DNA from: Liolophura sinensis
Taxonomy: Eukaryota > Mollusca > Polyplacophora > Chitonida > Chitonidae
Assembly (NCBI RefSeq): GCF_032854445.1
Contig: NC_088295.1
Coordinates: 42,707,385 to 42,771,384 of the forward strand
Direction: 5' to 3'
Length of the DNA: 64,000 bases
Below the pieces are notes generated by a model. The model was not told where the DNA came from. It made no database searches and worked only from the letters and a program-made list of their open reading frames with translations. Positions 47,790 to 62,239 of this stretch are shown here, one piece after another. The translations under genes were made by a program, and so were the position numbers. The first letter of the stretch is position 1; each line of letters starts with the position of its first letter.

Positions 47790-47880
47790 ACATGGAGTAA
47801 ACCGGAGCAGCAACGACAGTATGATATTTGGCATATTGTCACACGCATGCTCAGCCAGTGAAATCCGACTTCTTCTCTGT
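47790..47880 (-). repeat. Dispersed repeat family A, copy 6
   Basis: GGAGTAAACCGGAGCAGCAA, CGACAGTATGATATTTGGCA and GTCACACGC blocks. Confidence 0.65.
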
Positions 47881-49302
47881 TGTCTTATTCCAGCTGTACG
47901 TGTGAATGCTTAAGTACAAGTAACTTACACATCCTATAGCATCTATATTCTTTGGCACCTTCCTTGACTATGCAATAACCCGTCTAGCAACGTATAGACC
48001 AGACTAGCTGAACTCGATTCGGGGGGAAATTCGATGATGTTAATTGCAATTTACCAGACGCCACTGTTCTGGAATTACTCAGAATGTTGTGTCGTAATCA
48101 CATTTTTATCAGTCATACACATCAAAGCCATGCTATGTCATCAGGAAAGCACATAAATGTGTAACCTGAACATGGATAGTCCTTTGCAAATGACGACAAT
48201 GTTTTCTGGTTCGTCTTATGGAGACACTGGAGCGATAATATACGGATCCACAAAAAAAAAAAAAACAATTGTTCATCCAGAAAAAGTGAACAGTTTTGCG
48301 CGATACTTGTGCTCATGGTTTAGAATGTCTAGATAATATTACATCTTGTTATGTACTAAGTTTTATCCGTAAAAAAGATCACTGATATCGGCTGTGATAA
48401 AATGATAAGATGCCGTATCGATATTTCTGATGCTTTTGTTCCTTCTTTACGTTGAATCTGTTAATGAGTTTTATGATTATGTAGTTAGACTTTTTCTTGC
48501 AATGGACAAACGTCTTGGCAGCACCATAAGTACTCAACAGAATTGTAAAGGTCGAAGGCTTTTCATAAACTCTCTTGAGAAATGTGAAATGCTGATTATA
48601 TCAGCTTTACACCTTTAACGTTAATCTTCCAAATTCTGCTGTAAGAAATGTAGTACAGTGAGTTTGGAAGTTCATACAGTTGAAAACCATCCATGCCTAT
48701 GTATGAATACATAATGTGTCGGTGTAAAGTGCGTGTCGGTAAACTGTACCAGAAAAATTTTTGCAGTAGGCTTTCTCGCCGTTCACTCGATTTACTGATC
48801 AAAAACGTTTGTTTCGTTTGTATCGGACAGCTTTGTCGCCTAGACCAGATATGAGTGTACCGTTTTCATTAGCATAAGGTTGAACGCCTCACTATGGGTC
48901 ACTATAGGTGGCCGGCTCACGACACATGCATGTCCCTTCCCATATTTACTGACAAACATGAAGGGTGGATTTTGTGTGGTTTTACGAGGCGCCTGTCACT
49001 TGATATAACAATCATAAATCATTAGAAATTGCCATGTGTCGCCGTGGCCTATCTGGCCGAGCTTGGTCCTGGTTAGGGGTCAGACAACCCACCAGTTCTG
49101 TGGCTCCACACCCGCTCTTATCAAACCCTTTAATACCCTCTTGCCCTCACATCCAATCTGCCATTCAGCTGATCTCCGCCGATCAGTTCTATATAATATC
49201 CGACAGGTACTATACATCGTGACTAGATAACATTGGGTTGTGGACACCTTTTACATGCCAGCGACTTGCTGGTCTAGACAATCTCCTTCCAAAGCGAATG
49301 TC

Positions 49303-49406
49303 CCGAGCTCTGCCCGGTTTCCATCCACTATAATGATGGCCGCCGTCGTATAAGTAAAATATTCTTGAGAACGGCGTAAAACACTAATACAATAAGTAAA
49401 TAAATC
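49303..49406 (+). mobile_element. tRNA-derived SINE 3' half
   Basis: GAGCTCTGCCCGGTTTCCAT, CTATAATGATGGCCGCCGTC, AAATATTCTTGAGAACGGCG and CAATAAGTAAATAAA. The head is absent. Confidence 0.9.
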
Positions 49407-50804
49407 CAAAGCGAATGGACAAGGCCCGAGCAAAACCGCATATTGTGTCATCATATACACAAGAGACATACTGAATGTGAGAAGCAGTTAAAATAAGAAT
49501 TGATCGAACATTTTGTCACAGCTTTCATATAAATATAGGTATATTATGCCAGCTGACTCTTTACATTGATTCACTGTTAAAATTTTAGTTTATGGAACCC
49601 ACACTTAAATGGTCAACCGGGCATAACGCAGAATATAACGCAATAAACCAAGGTACAATGTTTCTTAGAAAATATTGAATTGAAAGGACAATATTTTGGC
49701 GCTCGTTTAAAGAACAGAATGGTAAGGGTAGTATAGAACATTTAACCCGTGTGTCGAACCCGTACACCAACTGATACGACCTTTTCTCTTGCGACACGCC
49801 TTAGCCTGTTTCCATGTCCTGCTAAAGAATTGCAAAACGTTTCAGAACAATTTTTAAAAGGCTTGGATTTGAATACATGTGTTAGGACTCTGTTCGGCGA
49901 CAATAAGTCAAACTGGAATGTTTATTTAGTTAATTTATCATGATGTCCGACTATGTCTTGAAACATTTCTTGGCTATTAAAGCCCAACGACAATATACTC
50001 TTCATAAAAACAAGTTCCGAAACGTCATCTCACACATTTTTTATCAATTGAACTTTAGCTAATGGAATCGTCATTACCTGTTACATTGGAAGCATGTTTT
50101 TGTCTGAAAAGTCGAGTCTGACAGCTCTTAACGCATGTCACAAGCTAAATTTGAATCGTGTGTTAAATTCAGATGTATAAGTAAAGTGTGTCGTATTCGG
50201 GAAGCTTCTAAGTATGTGTTTAAAGGTGTAGAAGAAAATAAATATGAAAAAAAGTCAACCACTCCAGAGAATTAAAAGAGCTCGTTTGATAAGAACTTTC
50301 CTGTAGATGCAGCTTATTACCTTCTGTATGTACACTTCAGGTACTGGCTGTAGAACGAACTAGATTTTATAGATTTCAACTATATGGCAAACTGATTGTT
50401 TACGTTATGCTTTACCAAATGTAAGCCGAGGCAGATTAATTTCGATCCCTAAATTGACTTACCCGCCATGCGTCCGTGGTTGCCGTAGCACAGGTTTTTT
50501 TTTTTTACCACCTTTATGACGTAAACCGTTAAGTTGAAGAAAGATTATTTGCTCTCGTTTAATGAAGTAAGCCCTTTTATGATGGGCTGGGATTTAATGT
50601 CAAGCATTTTATCGGTTACTGTGACGGTTTCTAAGAACCATAGAATTTACTGGCGTTGTTTAGATTACTTGTGTCCATAGTAAAAGTGCAAGTAAAGACA
50701 GTTTTTCTGATTCTCTTCGCAACCCAAATCTGATTGCTAACAGATGGAGAAAATTTAGGTATTACCAGATATAAAACAAAAAGAGAAAAATATAAACGAC
50801 AACA

Positions 50805-50865
50805 GCGTTGATAGTAAAACCAGAATAGCGACGACAGTGTGATAGTTGGCAAGCGGCCCCTTTTT
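50805..50865 (-). repeat. Dispersed repeat family A, copy 7
   Basis: AGTAAAACCAGAATAGCGAC followed by GACAGTGTGATAGTTGGCAA. It lies in opposite orientation to, and about 65 bp before, the long copy at 50930. Confidence 0.65.
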
Positions 50866-50929
50866 ATTCTTTTAATGGTGTTGTATATTAAATGTGATGG
50901 CTAAACAGCATTTTGAGGAATTCTAGTCC

Positions 50930-51235
50930 AGGGACGTGTGATAAATTGCAATTAACATCATTACATTTTACCTAATTCTGCTAAAGCCATTGTGCTAGGG
51001 CGGGGAGGGCTTGTAATTTGGTACTATTTATGCATTTACATGAACAGGTAGAATAAAACTTTAACTGAGGTAAACTGACAAGAAGACGTATTTCACAGGT
51101 TACGTGTGACTATTTGCCAACTGTCGCACTCGTCGCAGCTCTGGATTTACTCTGCTGTACGTCCTTTACCGTAGAAGTAAAAAATACCGATGAAATCTGG
51201 TCTCCTGTCAGTTTACCACAGTATGGGTCATTTAA
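50930..51235 (+). repeat. Dispersed repeat family A, long copy
   Basis: Aligns by eye with 62240-62530 through AATTAACATCA, CCTAATTCTGCTAAAGCC, TTTGGTACTATTTATGCAT, ACTGACAAGA-CACGTATTTCA, CAACTGTCGCACTCGTCG and GGATTTACTC. About 300 bp, no coding content. Ends are not defined. Confidence 0.75.
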
Positions 51236-52432
51236 TGTGGATCCTTGTTCCTAATACGACGCCTTTTTGACGTCGAATGAAAGTGCATTTTTGTGGATTA
51301 GCTACACGGATCGTATTTGTGTTTTTCCAATTGTGAGTGTCTTCATGCTTCAAGAGTTTTTCCAAGATTCTGCAATAGATAGTTGTTTTATTTTTCTTCT
51401 TGATAGATCTGCGTGCAAGAGAGGTTGCTTCGTACATAGACGTATATGCGATCAAGCTAAAGCACTGAAGATACCCGTTACCTGTTAACAGAGAAGTCCG
51501 CCTGCGTACGTGTCTTATGTTCACTCCAGCAACTACACTGTTACGAATATACCACTTATATATGTCGGACACGCAATGGAAAGGGACAAGGGCTCCACAA
51601 CAAAGGGAGAGTAGGGTAATACGTACGCTGCACCTAACATTGCTGAGATTTTGCAAGCAGCACTCAAGAGGATAGATCTGTTTAGGGAAGTGGAACGTCA
51701 TTATGCGTATTAGGTTCTTTTATCTCTGTGACCTTGTGGGACTAAGCTTAGCGTTTCTAATACTTCATTGTGACTGTGTGAGAGTATAGGGATAGACGTC
51801 TGCTGCTTGTTCCTTCGTAAATATAACTAGCTCTGTCGTTTTGTTTTTGGAATAGGAGTCCTGTTTCATTAGTGACCACCTAATTACCACTGTGTCATAT
51901 AGTGTGATGGATGCTGTGCGCCAAAACACATGTTGTGAAAACAGTTTTCTCAAGGATTTGAGGGATTAACTGATTTACCGTTGAAGTAAATGCTTTCTAG
52001 ATAATTTATAGATATATTTTATTTTTGTAACCAAGGTTTTACAATACGGTTGCAATTGCTTTTCACTACAATTTTTTCTCTCATTTTCTCGCACTATTTA
52101 AATGTCGTCTACATTGGCTTAAATTGTGTCTACTTCATACATGAAACGCCCTGAAACGTGTAGGTATGTTTGCCCAGATTAGTTCAAGCTCGGCTGAGAC
52201 ATTACTTACTAACGTAGTGCTTCACATCGGCCCAGCCTAACTCTACGCGGACAGTTTCACTAATTAACGCTAAACGGTAACACCTCGAACCCTTGTACTT
52301 TGTATGCACCGATTCGGGAGTCATCCGAACTGTAGATATGTCAAAGCCAACTACGTCATCCAACCGTTTTTACCTTAGTTTCAAACAGGTCAAACCAACG
52401 TCCGCATTGGTTTGAATTCGAACTTGTGCTAA

Positions 52433-52693
52433 GTCCCAGCACTGTGGATTACTGTTGAAAGAGCAGCGTAATGACCCAGGAATCTCTCACCAATGTATTC
52501 GCTGTGAGTTCAAGTCCAGCTCATGCTGGCTTCCTCTCCGGCCGTAAGTGGGAAGGTCTGCAGCAACCTGCGGATGGTCGTGGGTTTCCCCCGGGCTCTG
52601 CCCGGTTTCCTCCCACCATAATGCTGGCCGCCGTCGTATAAGTGAAATATTCTTGAGTAAGGCGTAAAACACCAATCAAATAAATAAATAAAT
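52433..52693 (+). mobile_element. Full-length tRNA-derived SINE
   Basis: Clean copy: CAGCGTAATGACCCAGGAAT, GAGTTCAAGTCCAGCTCATG, GGCTTCCTCTCCGGCCGTAA, GCAACCTGCGGATGGTCGTG, GGCTCTGCCCGGTTTCCTCC, GAAATATTCTTGAGTAAGGC and (AAAT)n tail. The low divergence of its 3' part suggests relatively recent activity. Confidence 0.95.
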
Positions 52694-55600
52694 ACTGTTG
52701 AAAGATGGTTTACCGATACTGGTTTTGACATATCTACAATGACTTAGAGAGTCAATGCATTTTAAATATGGGGACGGATTAACCTTAATGGTAGTAAAAT
52801 TGCCGTCGTGTAGGTAGGTTGGTTGGATCGACGCTGAGCGGTAGGTTATAGGAGCTAGCCCAGATATAACTTTTGATATCAAGACTGAATTCATGTACAG
52901 CTTTTTTCCGGCGTCTTGGCATCGGACGTCCAGCGAAATGGCACTCTCGTTAAAAACGCAAGCTACAATCCTCCTGCAGCATCCTGTAGATATAAGCCAG
53001 CAGGGCTTCTTATCTGGTACAGCCCTTTCACAACTCTGCACATCGTATCCAATCTGATACCATACTTCGCGCGGATAAATAAACACTCTGTGAATCGCAG
53101 AAGGAGCCAACAGCCTGTTGTTTCTAGATGCCTGTCGGTATCTGGTGGACCCATTGAGGTTCGTCGGCAGGGGTGTGGGGATATATGTAACGACGGCCTC
53201 TCTACAGCAGGCCGTTAACCTGGCTCTGTACGGACATAAAGCCAGCACTAGTCCCTCTGTATACACGATAGGTTTATAAAAGTCCGGGGTTCTGTATTAT
53301 CAGCTACTTGTTTATTGAGGCCATCTGTTCTCGGTCGAGGGATGTAAGAAAAACCCAGGTAATTATTTTGCGCCTCTGTTCTCGGGGATAGCTTTCGTCT
53401 TCAAAGAGCGGTTGTACTTCAGTTTTCCCTGTCCCCGTCTTCGGGTGAGTGTATATATACATACATTATACCAGACGTCCACTGTTTATTACTCTCGCTT
53501 TAAGTAGCACGGAATCCTAACTATCTGCCTGTTGACGATCCGCTCCTCTCATACAAGGATCATCTTGGAGGACGCTCATGTTGAATTCTAGCGGCGTCGG
53601 CGAATTAGCAACGACCCGATAAGTTTGTTCTCAGTTTCAGGCTTGAACGTGGTATAGTGCTAAAAGATCTGTTCTCGGCGGTACTTGGCTTATGCAAGGG
53701 GAGGGGTGCAGGCCTGTTAAAAGGATAGATTGATGTGTACACTCGGTTAACAAGCTGCATATGGAATGTATATATCAGTTTATTATCAAACGTGCTTGAG
53801 GTAATATGAGTTTAGGTGACTAAAGTAGGCCTAGAGTTATATTATGTTAGTTTCAATGGTTGGATTGGAAAAGAATTCAAGCCGTTTCTTGAACTTTTCG
53901 TTGACTCCAAACGGGATATTTTAACTTTATATTCACCTTTCCGTTTACATGCACACATGGCATATTGATTAAAGTATAGAAAGGTGTGTGACCTCATTAA
54001 CGTCATTATAATAAATATGCATGGTTCTTAAAGCCCTTTAATGTAGAAGGAAAAAAACATAAAATAAGAAAGAAGTGAAGGTATTTAGAATTTGAAATGA
54101 TCTTTCAATTGATTCTTACTCCTTGGTATTCATGTTTTCTTTCGCTTTAATTATTTGAGACTCTCACACTGAAATTAAATCTAAATATGCTCATTTCATC
54201 AAGAAACGCAATCTGATCATTGTGCTAGTGTTAGAACCTGTTTTAAAGTGCAATGACGTTTGGTTCACACTTGGGGCTCTTCGGTTGGGGAGTTGAGAAG
54301 TTACAGAAAAGACTGTAACTGTAGGCCTGGCGGTTTGTACAGCAAGCTCCGTATACAGGAGTTTATTGTGGTGCGTGGAGATCAGGGCCACGAGGGTTGG
54401 TAGATACCAGGGCTAGAGGAGAAAATAAAAGTAAATCGTTAACAAATCTTACAACAAACATTCCGGCGATTCCCTCCGCCAGTCGCGGCCATTTGTAGCG
54501 GTAGATGATAAAGAGATGGCCTTACTGTAGTGATTAGCACACCGGGACTCTGTAAATGTCAACCATTTCTCTTTTCCTCAAGGACTGCTTCCATTTCCAG
54601 TTGCTATTTAACCGGAGTGAGCATCAAACAAGCGGCATAAAGATGGCATAAATCATTTCCGTATCTAACAAGCTCTCTAAACTTGTGAGATAAACAGGGG
54701 TGTTTGTATACCTCTCCCATTGACCATATGCTGCATGGTTACAGCCCGACCACTCGTGCAGTTTGTTACCACCTTGAATTTCACAGCGTGACTTTAAGCA
54801 CCAACAACAAATGTTCGTCAACAGCTGAAGTGGCGCAACCATAAACCTTAACTGCACAGATTCGTGGGGTTAAACTTGAGTCGTATGTGTTCAATTGAGT
54901 AGTGTATACCTTTCCCGTGCCATGGCGATTCGGGTCCGAGCCAGATTGGCAATGATTCTCTTGTAAAACGTGAGTACTACATCACCAGTTTGCCCACAGA
55001 TCGTCCCCGCAAAAGTCGAAATGAAGAATTGATAACACGACTTGGGCTCGAATGACTTTACACGGTGAGGGTCTTTCTCAATTTCTTGGCTCGTGTGTTA
55101 AATAAAGTCATTTGGCATTGTGATATATTACGGTTTGTGCAAACTTCCTGCCAGTCCCCGCAATAATGGTCCAGGAGTTGTGTCTTTTTAATATAAATTC
55201 TAACACTTCCATATCAAAAGCTGCTCCATATTGTTTTTTTTCGTAAAAGAGTGGTAACGAGAATACACGCAGGTTAAATATTAGCGATGAGGCGTCTCAG
55301 TCGGTTTTTGCCAACATGTACATACGACACGGTTTTAATCTTCCAGGGGATTCCCCTGTAGAACTCCTACTTAATCATAACGTGGCCTACAGCTTTTAAG
55401 TTCAAGCATTGATCCAGTCTGCATGTATTAACAGTGATCAGGCGTAACTTCTTTTGTCCATAACATCAAGATGCTTATAATTCCCAGTTCGATTCTTACA
55501 ATTAACTGAAACTGACTTCTCTGATTCAGTGTTAAATATTGAATAGAGAGAGTATATGTGTGTGCTCGACATGAGAGAGGTAGCTGTATGTTTCTAGCGC

Positions 55601-57520
55601 AAGTTTCGGACATTTCCCAATTACTACCGATTTCAAGTTACGGAGATTTTTCTAGCGGTTACATACTACTTGAAAACATACCAAAGTTTATATATCCAAT
55701 GTGTACATTGGACGAGATCCCTTTTCCATGCAGTCAACAGGAGCACATACCCGACCAAAAAAAATGGATATATTACATGTAGTTTTTACGCTTAATATAG
55801 TGTTCACAAATTTAGTGTGGCGATTTTGCTAGACAGTATATTATATCATATAACTGAATGGCAGGTTAGGGGTAAATTTACTGCCTTGTCCACAACCTAG
55901 ACATAGGTTTTACCTGTAGAATGTGAATTTGTATGGGTTTTGTGGAATATTTGGAAGATTTTGAACATATTGAGACAAGATATGTTGTGGACTCATAAGC
56001 GCAAGTTATTTTTGGCGCCTTGATATAACTTTTGAAGGACACAGTTTCCGTGGACCCCTGACCTTTCCAACGTAAGAACTTTAATATTTGATGATTTAAT
56101 TAGATGATGATATTTCACGTATAACACATTGACATGTTGAAGGAGTTTCTCTCCAAGTTTGCTGATCAGATATAGTTTGGCCAGGTTGCATACAGCATTT
56201 TTCTAGCGACCCTAAGTTTGGCAAAATATCCGCCATTGTTAATATTTTGAAGTGAGAAATTCGAGAAGAGTTTCTATTACTTTTGGACAGATTCTTGTTT
56301 TAACAAACTACGTACTGCATCTTTCCCGTTAAAACAACATTAAGACTCACTAACTTGCGAAAGTAAATATTTTTGCTCTACAGGCTCATCTCCCTTTTAC
56401 CTATAAGTTATTGTTCATCTTTTCGTTATTTAAAATCTATTTACAGTTAGATTTTTGCGCCATAAGATTAGATACGCATGTACATGTATAGTATTTCTAT
56501 ACATAGATGTTGTGACTTTGGTATTAGCCAATCAGTGCCCTGATTCATTGGTACTCATGAATAATTATGAGGGTAGACAATAAATACTGGGCAATTTAGT
56601 CTCAAGGGCTTGGAAAACGCCAAATTTATAATTTCACTCACTTTTAGTCTCATGTGTTAACATTCCCCCTCTTTACTGTCCACGTGTGTATCGTTATACT
56701 ATCGGAGTTCTTTACGACAGCTGTGTAAAGGCTTAGTTCTCATGAGTACTGGACATTTATGTAAAGCAGCCTCAACTGGCAGCTTACTTGGGAGAACAAT
56801 TTATTCAACGTTTCGTTATTGGCATGCATCATTCCACTTGGGTAGGGAAACGCCATTACAACCTAATCTCCCCCCCCCCCACACACACACACCTACCCTC
56901 CCACTTTTAGTCTCAGATGATCTCGGACCACCGTCGTGTTAACATCTCAATTTCCAGCTAGTTAGCTTTCTAAGGCAGGTATTATATATTTATATCAGCA
57001 GTTAAAGTAGTAGTTAGACAAGTTGTCAGCACTGAAGTGGGATTTCAGCTTTTGAGCATACCAAGAGACTGTTAGTTGCAAATTGTGACACAAGTGTTCC
57101 CAGGCTGTGGGACTGATATTCCCAATCATGATTGAGACATTATATCTCAATAGTTTGTAACTGGGATTTTCTGGACCAAAAGTTTATAATTCCCAAGCAT
57201 GTGCTGAAACATTTATACGGGGAGAAGTTGTCTATAAGTGCCCCTGAGCAATAGTGGGACTGGGATTCCTAGTTTCTCACAATGAGACGCAGAGTCCCAG
57301 ATTTTGGAACCCGTCTTCCCAAGTTCTTACTGGACCGTTTCTGAAACTGTTACTCCCAGAGAAGACCTGGAAGTATTATTTGCTGATTATTTCCCCACAC
57401 ATGGGTGACGTATTGTCTATATAACAACAGTTGGACATACCGGTATCACAACAGACTTACCCGCACAACTTAACAACTTAAGTACAGATGCCATGTGCCT
57501 GTATACAGTATATGCACCTT

Positions 57521-57523
<3 letters not shown>

Positions 57524-57592
<69 letters not shown>
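57524..57592. repeat. (AT)n microsatellite
   Basis: About 68 bp of uninterrupted AT. Confidence 0.97.
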
Positions 57593-57596
<4 letters not shown>

Positions 57597-57760
57597 ATAC
57601 TCCTGTTACTTTATTTTAATTAAACTGTTCCTGATGTGTGTTGAACCTTGAAATGGGACTTTTCTTGGTTTTCCCGAACGTTTCCAGACATTCAAAAGAA
57701 TCCATAGTTGCTGACGTCTCCAGAAGTATTGAAACTGGGATATCTATATCGTTAAGAAGA

Positions 57761-57761
<1 letters not shown>

Positions 57762-57850
<89 letters not shown>
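57762..57850. repeat. (AT)n microsatellite
   Basis: About 88 bp of uninterrupted AT, 170 bp after the previous one. The Tyr/Ile open frame across it is a by-product. Confidence 0.97.
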
Positions 57851-57855
<5 letters not shown>

Positions 57856-58557
57856 CGCTACAATAGTATTGTCTTTTTAAAACTATGAGAACATTTAGGC
57901 AAAAGCATTGTGAACTTCATGGAACTTTATCTTGGCCATCTTATTGTTTGAAATGTATGAACTATTTCACTTTCGCTATGAATGTGAGGGATTAGAATGT
58001 CGTTTAAATAATGTCATAGTGTTCAAGTCAACAAGACTGGTGTGGATATAATTTCCTCTGTTCCAGCCAAAGTTATATGACCCGAAGCATAAATTAGATA
58101 TTTGTCGAAACTGGAAAGTCCGAAACGTACGGGCTGATATCCAAATTGTTCGACTTTTAGATTTATTCGAACAATTAGTGGCAATCGTCCACATCTTTCC
58201 ATGCTACAATTCCGAAAGCAATCAGCGGCGGTCTAATAAATCGTAACGATTATAGTGGTTGGTTTGATGTCCGTAACTACCACTGGAGCCGGGGAGCCCA
58301 GGGAAACGGAGAGGCAGCGGTGAAGGACGAGGATTTATTGTCGTGGCAATATCGTTTTTACCATCAGGGAGGCTGGTACAGCGGTGGGGTGGGGCCGGAG
58401 ATAGTTGGCAGGGTGCTACAGAGATAAGAATCTGCCAGGAAGAAGTCAAGCTGACATTGGCTGTCTTCGTTATACCGATTCTGTTAGCTTTATCTTTTAT
58501 TATTGCACCTTATACATTGGGTCAGCGGGGTTGTCAAGACATCACTATTTTGCACAA

Positions 58558-58809
58558 TTTATTTATTTACTTGATTAGTGTTTTACGTCGTACTGAAGAA
58601 TATTTCACTTATTCTACAGCGGCCGGCATTATGGGAAACCCACGTCCATAAGCAGGTTGCTGACAGACCTTCCCAAGTAGAACCGGAGAGGAAGGTGGGT
58701 TCCCCCGGGCTCTGCCCGGCTTCCTCCCACAATAATGCTCACCGCCGTCGCATAAGTGAAATATTCTTGAGTACGGCGTAAAACACCAATCAAATAAATA
58801 AATAAATAA
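58558..58809. mobile_element. Head-to-head pair of truncated SINEs (inverted repeat)
   Basis: 58558-58696 is a minus-sense SINE fragment running from the (ATTT)n tail to GGAGAGGAAGG. It joins directly to a plus-sense fragment, 58697-58809, running from GGGTTCCCCCGGGCTCTGCC to (AAAT)n. The arms can pair over about 90 bases, giving a long hairpin. It lacks the tRNA-like head on both sides. Confidence 0.9.
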
Positions 58810-61800
58810 TGTGTGTGCTTTATTGCAACAGCGATCTATAAAAGAAAACGAGAAGTACATAAGAGTATAATCAATTTGAAATCCACCAAAAACACGAACT
58901 TGAAGATGGATGGTATAGGGTTGTTTCGTTTTTTTCTTAAGCAATTTTCATGGAAATTTTAACAAGACAGTCATCACATAGTTACTGGTAGGTTTTTGTA
59001 ACTACGCATGGTTCTGTAGCAGAGTAAGATTAAGTTAATTATAGGCTTCCGTAACTCTGGGCCAGGTATAGGGGCGTGCACAGACCATTCCTCAAAACTC
59101 ATTTATCTTGGACCTTATACAGGAATGTTAATTATGTATACCTGGTTGTCAGCACGTGGTCATCAGCTGGTTAAGCATGTTATATAATCGGACTGGTCAC
59201 GCATCTGTGTATAATCATTGGTATCATGATGTATAACTGTTGTCCATGAAATGCACTCGATGACTGTTGACTGGAAACTACACAGATACCGCATACATCA
59301 CTTCAGTAACATTAAATTATCCTATGAAGCTATACAACCAATATAAGAATTCAGTATGACATTCGTATACCACTTGTACACTATGAAGGGGCCTTTCAAG
59401 CCGATAAGACCTTTTCCGAACAACCCAAAACTCTAGAGTAACACCCAAAGAAATATGTTAGGAATGAAGTGTAAATAGTAAATAAAACTGGTGACTTGTA
59501 AGAGAAATGCAGATATCTGTTTTCATTAATGCAGGGAAGACAGTCAATATTCTGCATGGACATGACATACGATGTGTAACAGCACTAAATTTAAAAGACC
59601 CAGCATTATTGTAAGGGAAGGTAAAATATTCAGATTTGTGTATATTGCCACACTTAATATGTTGGTGCAGCTTTCCTTTAACTCGGTATATATGTTTTCC
59701 TCCGTATCTTAAGGGGTAAGTAGCAGCAGTGCCGCCAAGGATTTTATCAACGAACTCTGAGGCTGAGTTATTATTTTTGAACATTTCCTCCAACAAACTA
59801 ATTAAAGTATATGCGGCCGATACATCAACGTAAAGCTACCTGTTTTTTTTCTAAATACGTAAATCATTTGTAAATTTGTAAATCAAGCTTATATCATGGA
59901 ATTGCTTTAAAATATGAAAGAGTTGAATATATTATTGGAAAGTCAGCATGATAATGGTTTCTTCAATTCAGAGATAAGTAAACGTAATACAGATGCCAGC
60001 AGAAATGAACACCTATGTGGGGATCTGAAATTGATGAATGCGGCTGCAGTTGTATGCCGAGTGAAGTCGATTAATTCAAACATGGTAGTAACCTATACAG
60101 CAGAGCTGAACTTTTCACGGTATAGATATTTCTAGACTAAGTAGCTCAGTGGAATGGATTATAGTGGAATATGGTACGCCATAGTGAATACCCCAGATGC
60201 TGTATATCGTTGGGTCTAGGACAGCGTTTTGATAGATGTGTATAAAATCTATGCGTTGAAATAGACAACCAGGTCAATAATCCTATGTCAGTAAAGAAGA
60301 CGTAGGTAAATAGAGGAAATAAATTAATACTAATACGACATTGGTTCGAGTTTGGTCTGTCATAATAGCATTGATTGGTATAGTTGATTCCCACTGTCAC
60401 CATATACCGTAACTTTGGTTTAAAGCATATATAGAACTGCGTTGATACGCATAAAATGTCACAGAAAGCTTAATACAGCACGGTCTTCATACGTGGGTAC
60501 CATGGCTTATGTACTTTAGAAGCCAATAAATAAAGAAAACGGCGTATTTGAAACTCTTTGCGATCGTCATATAGATATATGTACATGTATAGAGTGACAG
60601 ACAGAGAGGTGTACCATATACATAACTGGCTGTACATGTAATAGTATTTTACGAGATTTTGGACTTTACATTAGAATAGAGTGATAGATAGGTTTACCAC
60701 AAGGAGCTGTATACGAGGTATAAGAGGTCACGCTAGATAAGTCTACTTCTGGTATACAGGGAACTGGTGACTGTATAAAATATAGGCTGATAGTGGAGAG
60801 CTGGGCACAATTTGAGGCGATCCAATAAGACACGGCGTCCCATATATACTCGTACAGCGAGGTCTAGTCGAGACTCTGAAGACGGGCCTTTGTCATTCAT
60901 AGCGCGGGTCTTATCCTGAGTTGAACCCCGTAACAATCAATAGAACTGCACCATATGGAGTGTCAGTGTTGAGTTTAACGGGGGATTTATTCTCTGCACG
61001 CATGTTCCAAGGGTTTGGGCGAGGCGGATAAATGTGGCTTGGTCTTGTCCACAAATTCAAGCCGACAACTAACTGACCGTGTGTTTTTGCACTGAGGTAC
61101 TCCGGAAATGCTAAGATGATCGCGATGCGTGAGGCATTCTTTTTCCGAACGCTCGTAATCCCCTTGAAACTTCTCCAGTGTGATTTAAGGGCATGAAGCA
61201 CTGGTTGAGAGGCCGGCTCAACACTTGATGTCAGTTGTGATAACAGAGCGACGGGAGCGAGGTTTGTTTGATCTGGCCGACTCGGACGACCGCTGTTGTA
61301 CCCCTTGCGCTCTGAAGCTCTCTACCTCCGATACAGAAGATTTACGACACTACGAAGTCATCTGTGCAAACCTTCAATACAACATGGTTGGCAGCGCTGC
61401 CAAGTAAATTATCTCCGATAAAAAAAAGGAAAGAAATAGAGAACGAGAGGCGAACGTTTTGTTTAAAGTTTAGCGGAACAAAGAAAATACATTAATCAAA
61501 ATCCATGATTGATGCCTAATACGTAACCCTAATTAAGAAGTTGGCATAAACGCTGGAACATTTGGCAGTGATCAAAAACAACCGTATTTTCCTTTAATAA
61601 CACGCAGAGTGGAAATGTAATCTGCTATACGGTGTGAAATATTTCCCTTTCCCTTACATTTTTTTTCACCCGCTCTCACTCTGTTCTTAAGTAATATTCC
61701 AGACGGCAGTGGTTTGTGGAAAGAAACACTGTAATTGTATTTGACGTGTGGGTAGAGGAGGCTATAGACCCAGCTGAGAGTTACTGCTCATGCTAACATC

Positions 61801-62239
61801 ATAACGTTCTGTAGGGGGGCGCTTACCCCACTTGACATCCCTCGACGACGTTGATTAAATCTGGTCTCTGGTAGAACATTTCAACAGTTCTACAAACAAG
61901 CTCATCAACTGGAAATTACCCGCACTTTTTATACTATTAGTTATTATCAGAAATAATAGTTTAATACAACTGATAAGCCAATGCACATGCAGATAGCGAG
62001 TTAACAAGGTTTATTATAATAAAGAACTAACTAGCTTTTTATGTAAACATGTGTGGTAGCCTTAAGACTTCCTATAATCGTCGACTAAGTTAATTACCTC
62101 TCAAGCTATTTCAGGACCTCCCCAACATATTCTGTTCTCATGGACGCAACAACTAAGATCCCAGTATGATGTTGGCTGTTACAATAAGATGGCACATAAA
62201 CGTGTTTGTCCCAGTCACTGTTACGTCCTTTTTTTCTTA

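Noticed and set aside
51228-51701. 157-codon minus-strand frame
   Set aside because: Abuts and slightly overlaps the family A repeat; no recognised similarity or exon structure.
57638-57880. Tyr/Ile-repeat frame
   Set aside because: Translation of the AT microsatellite.
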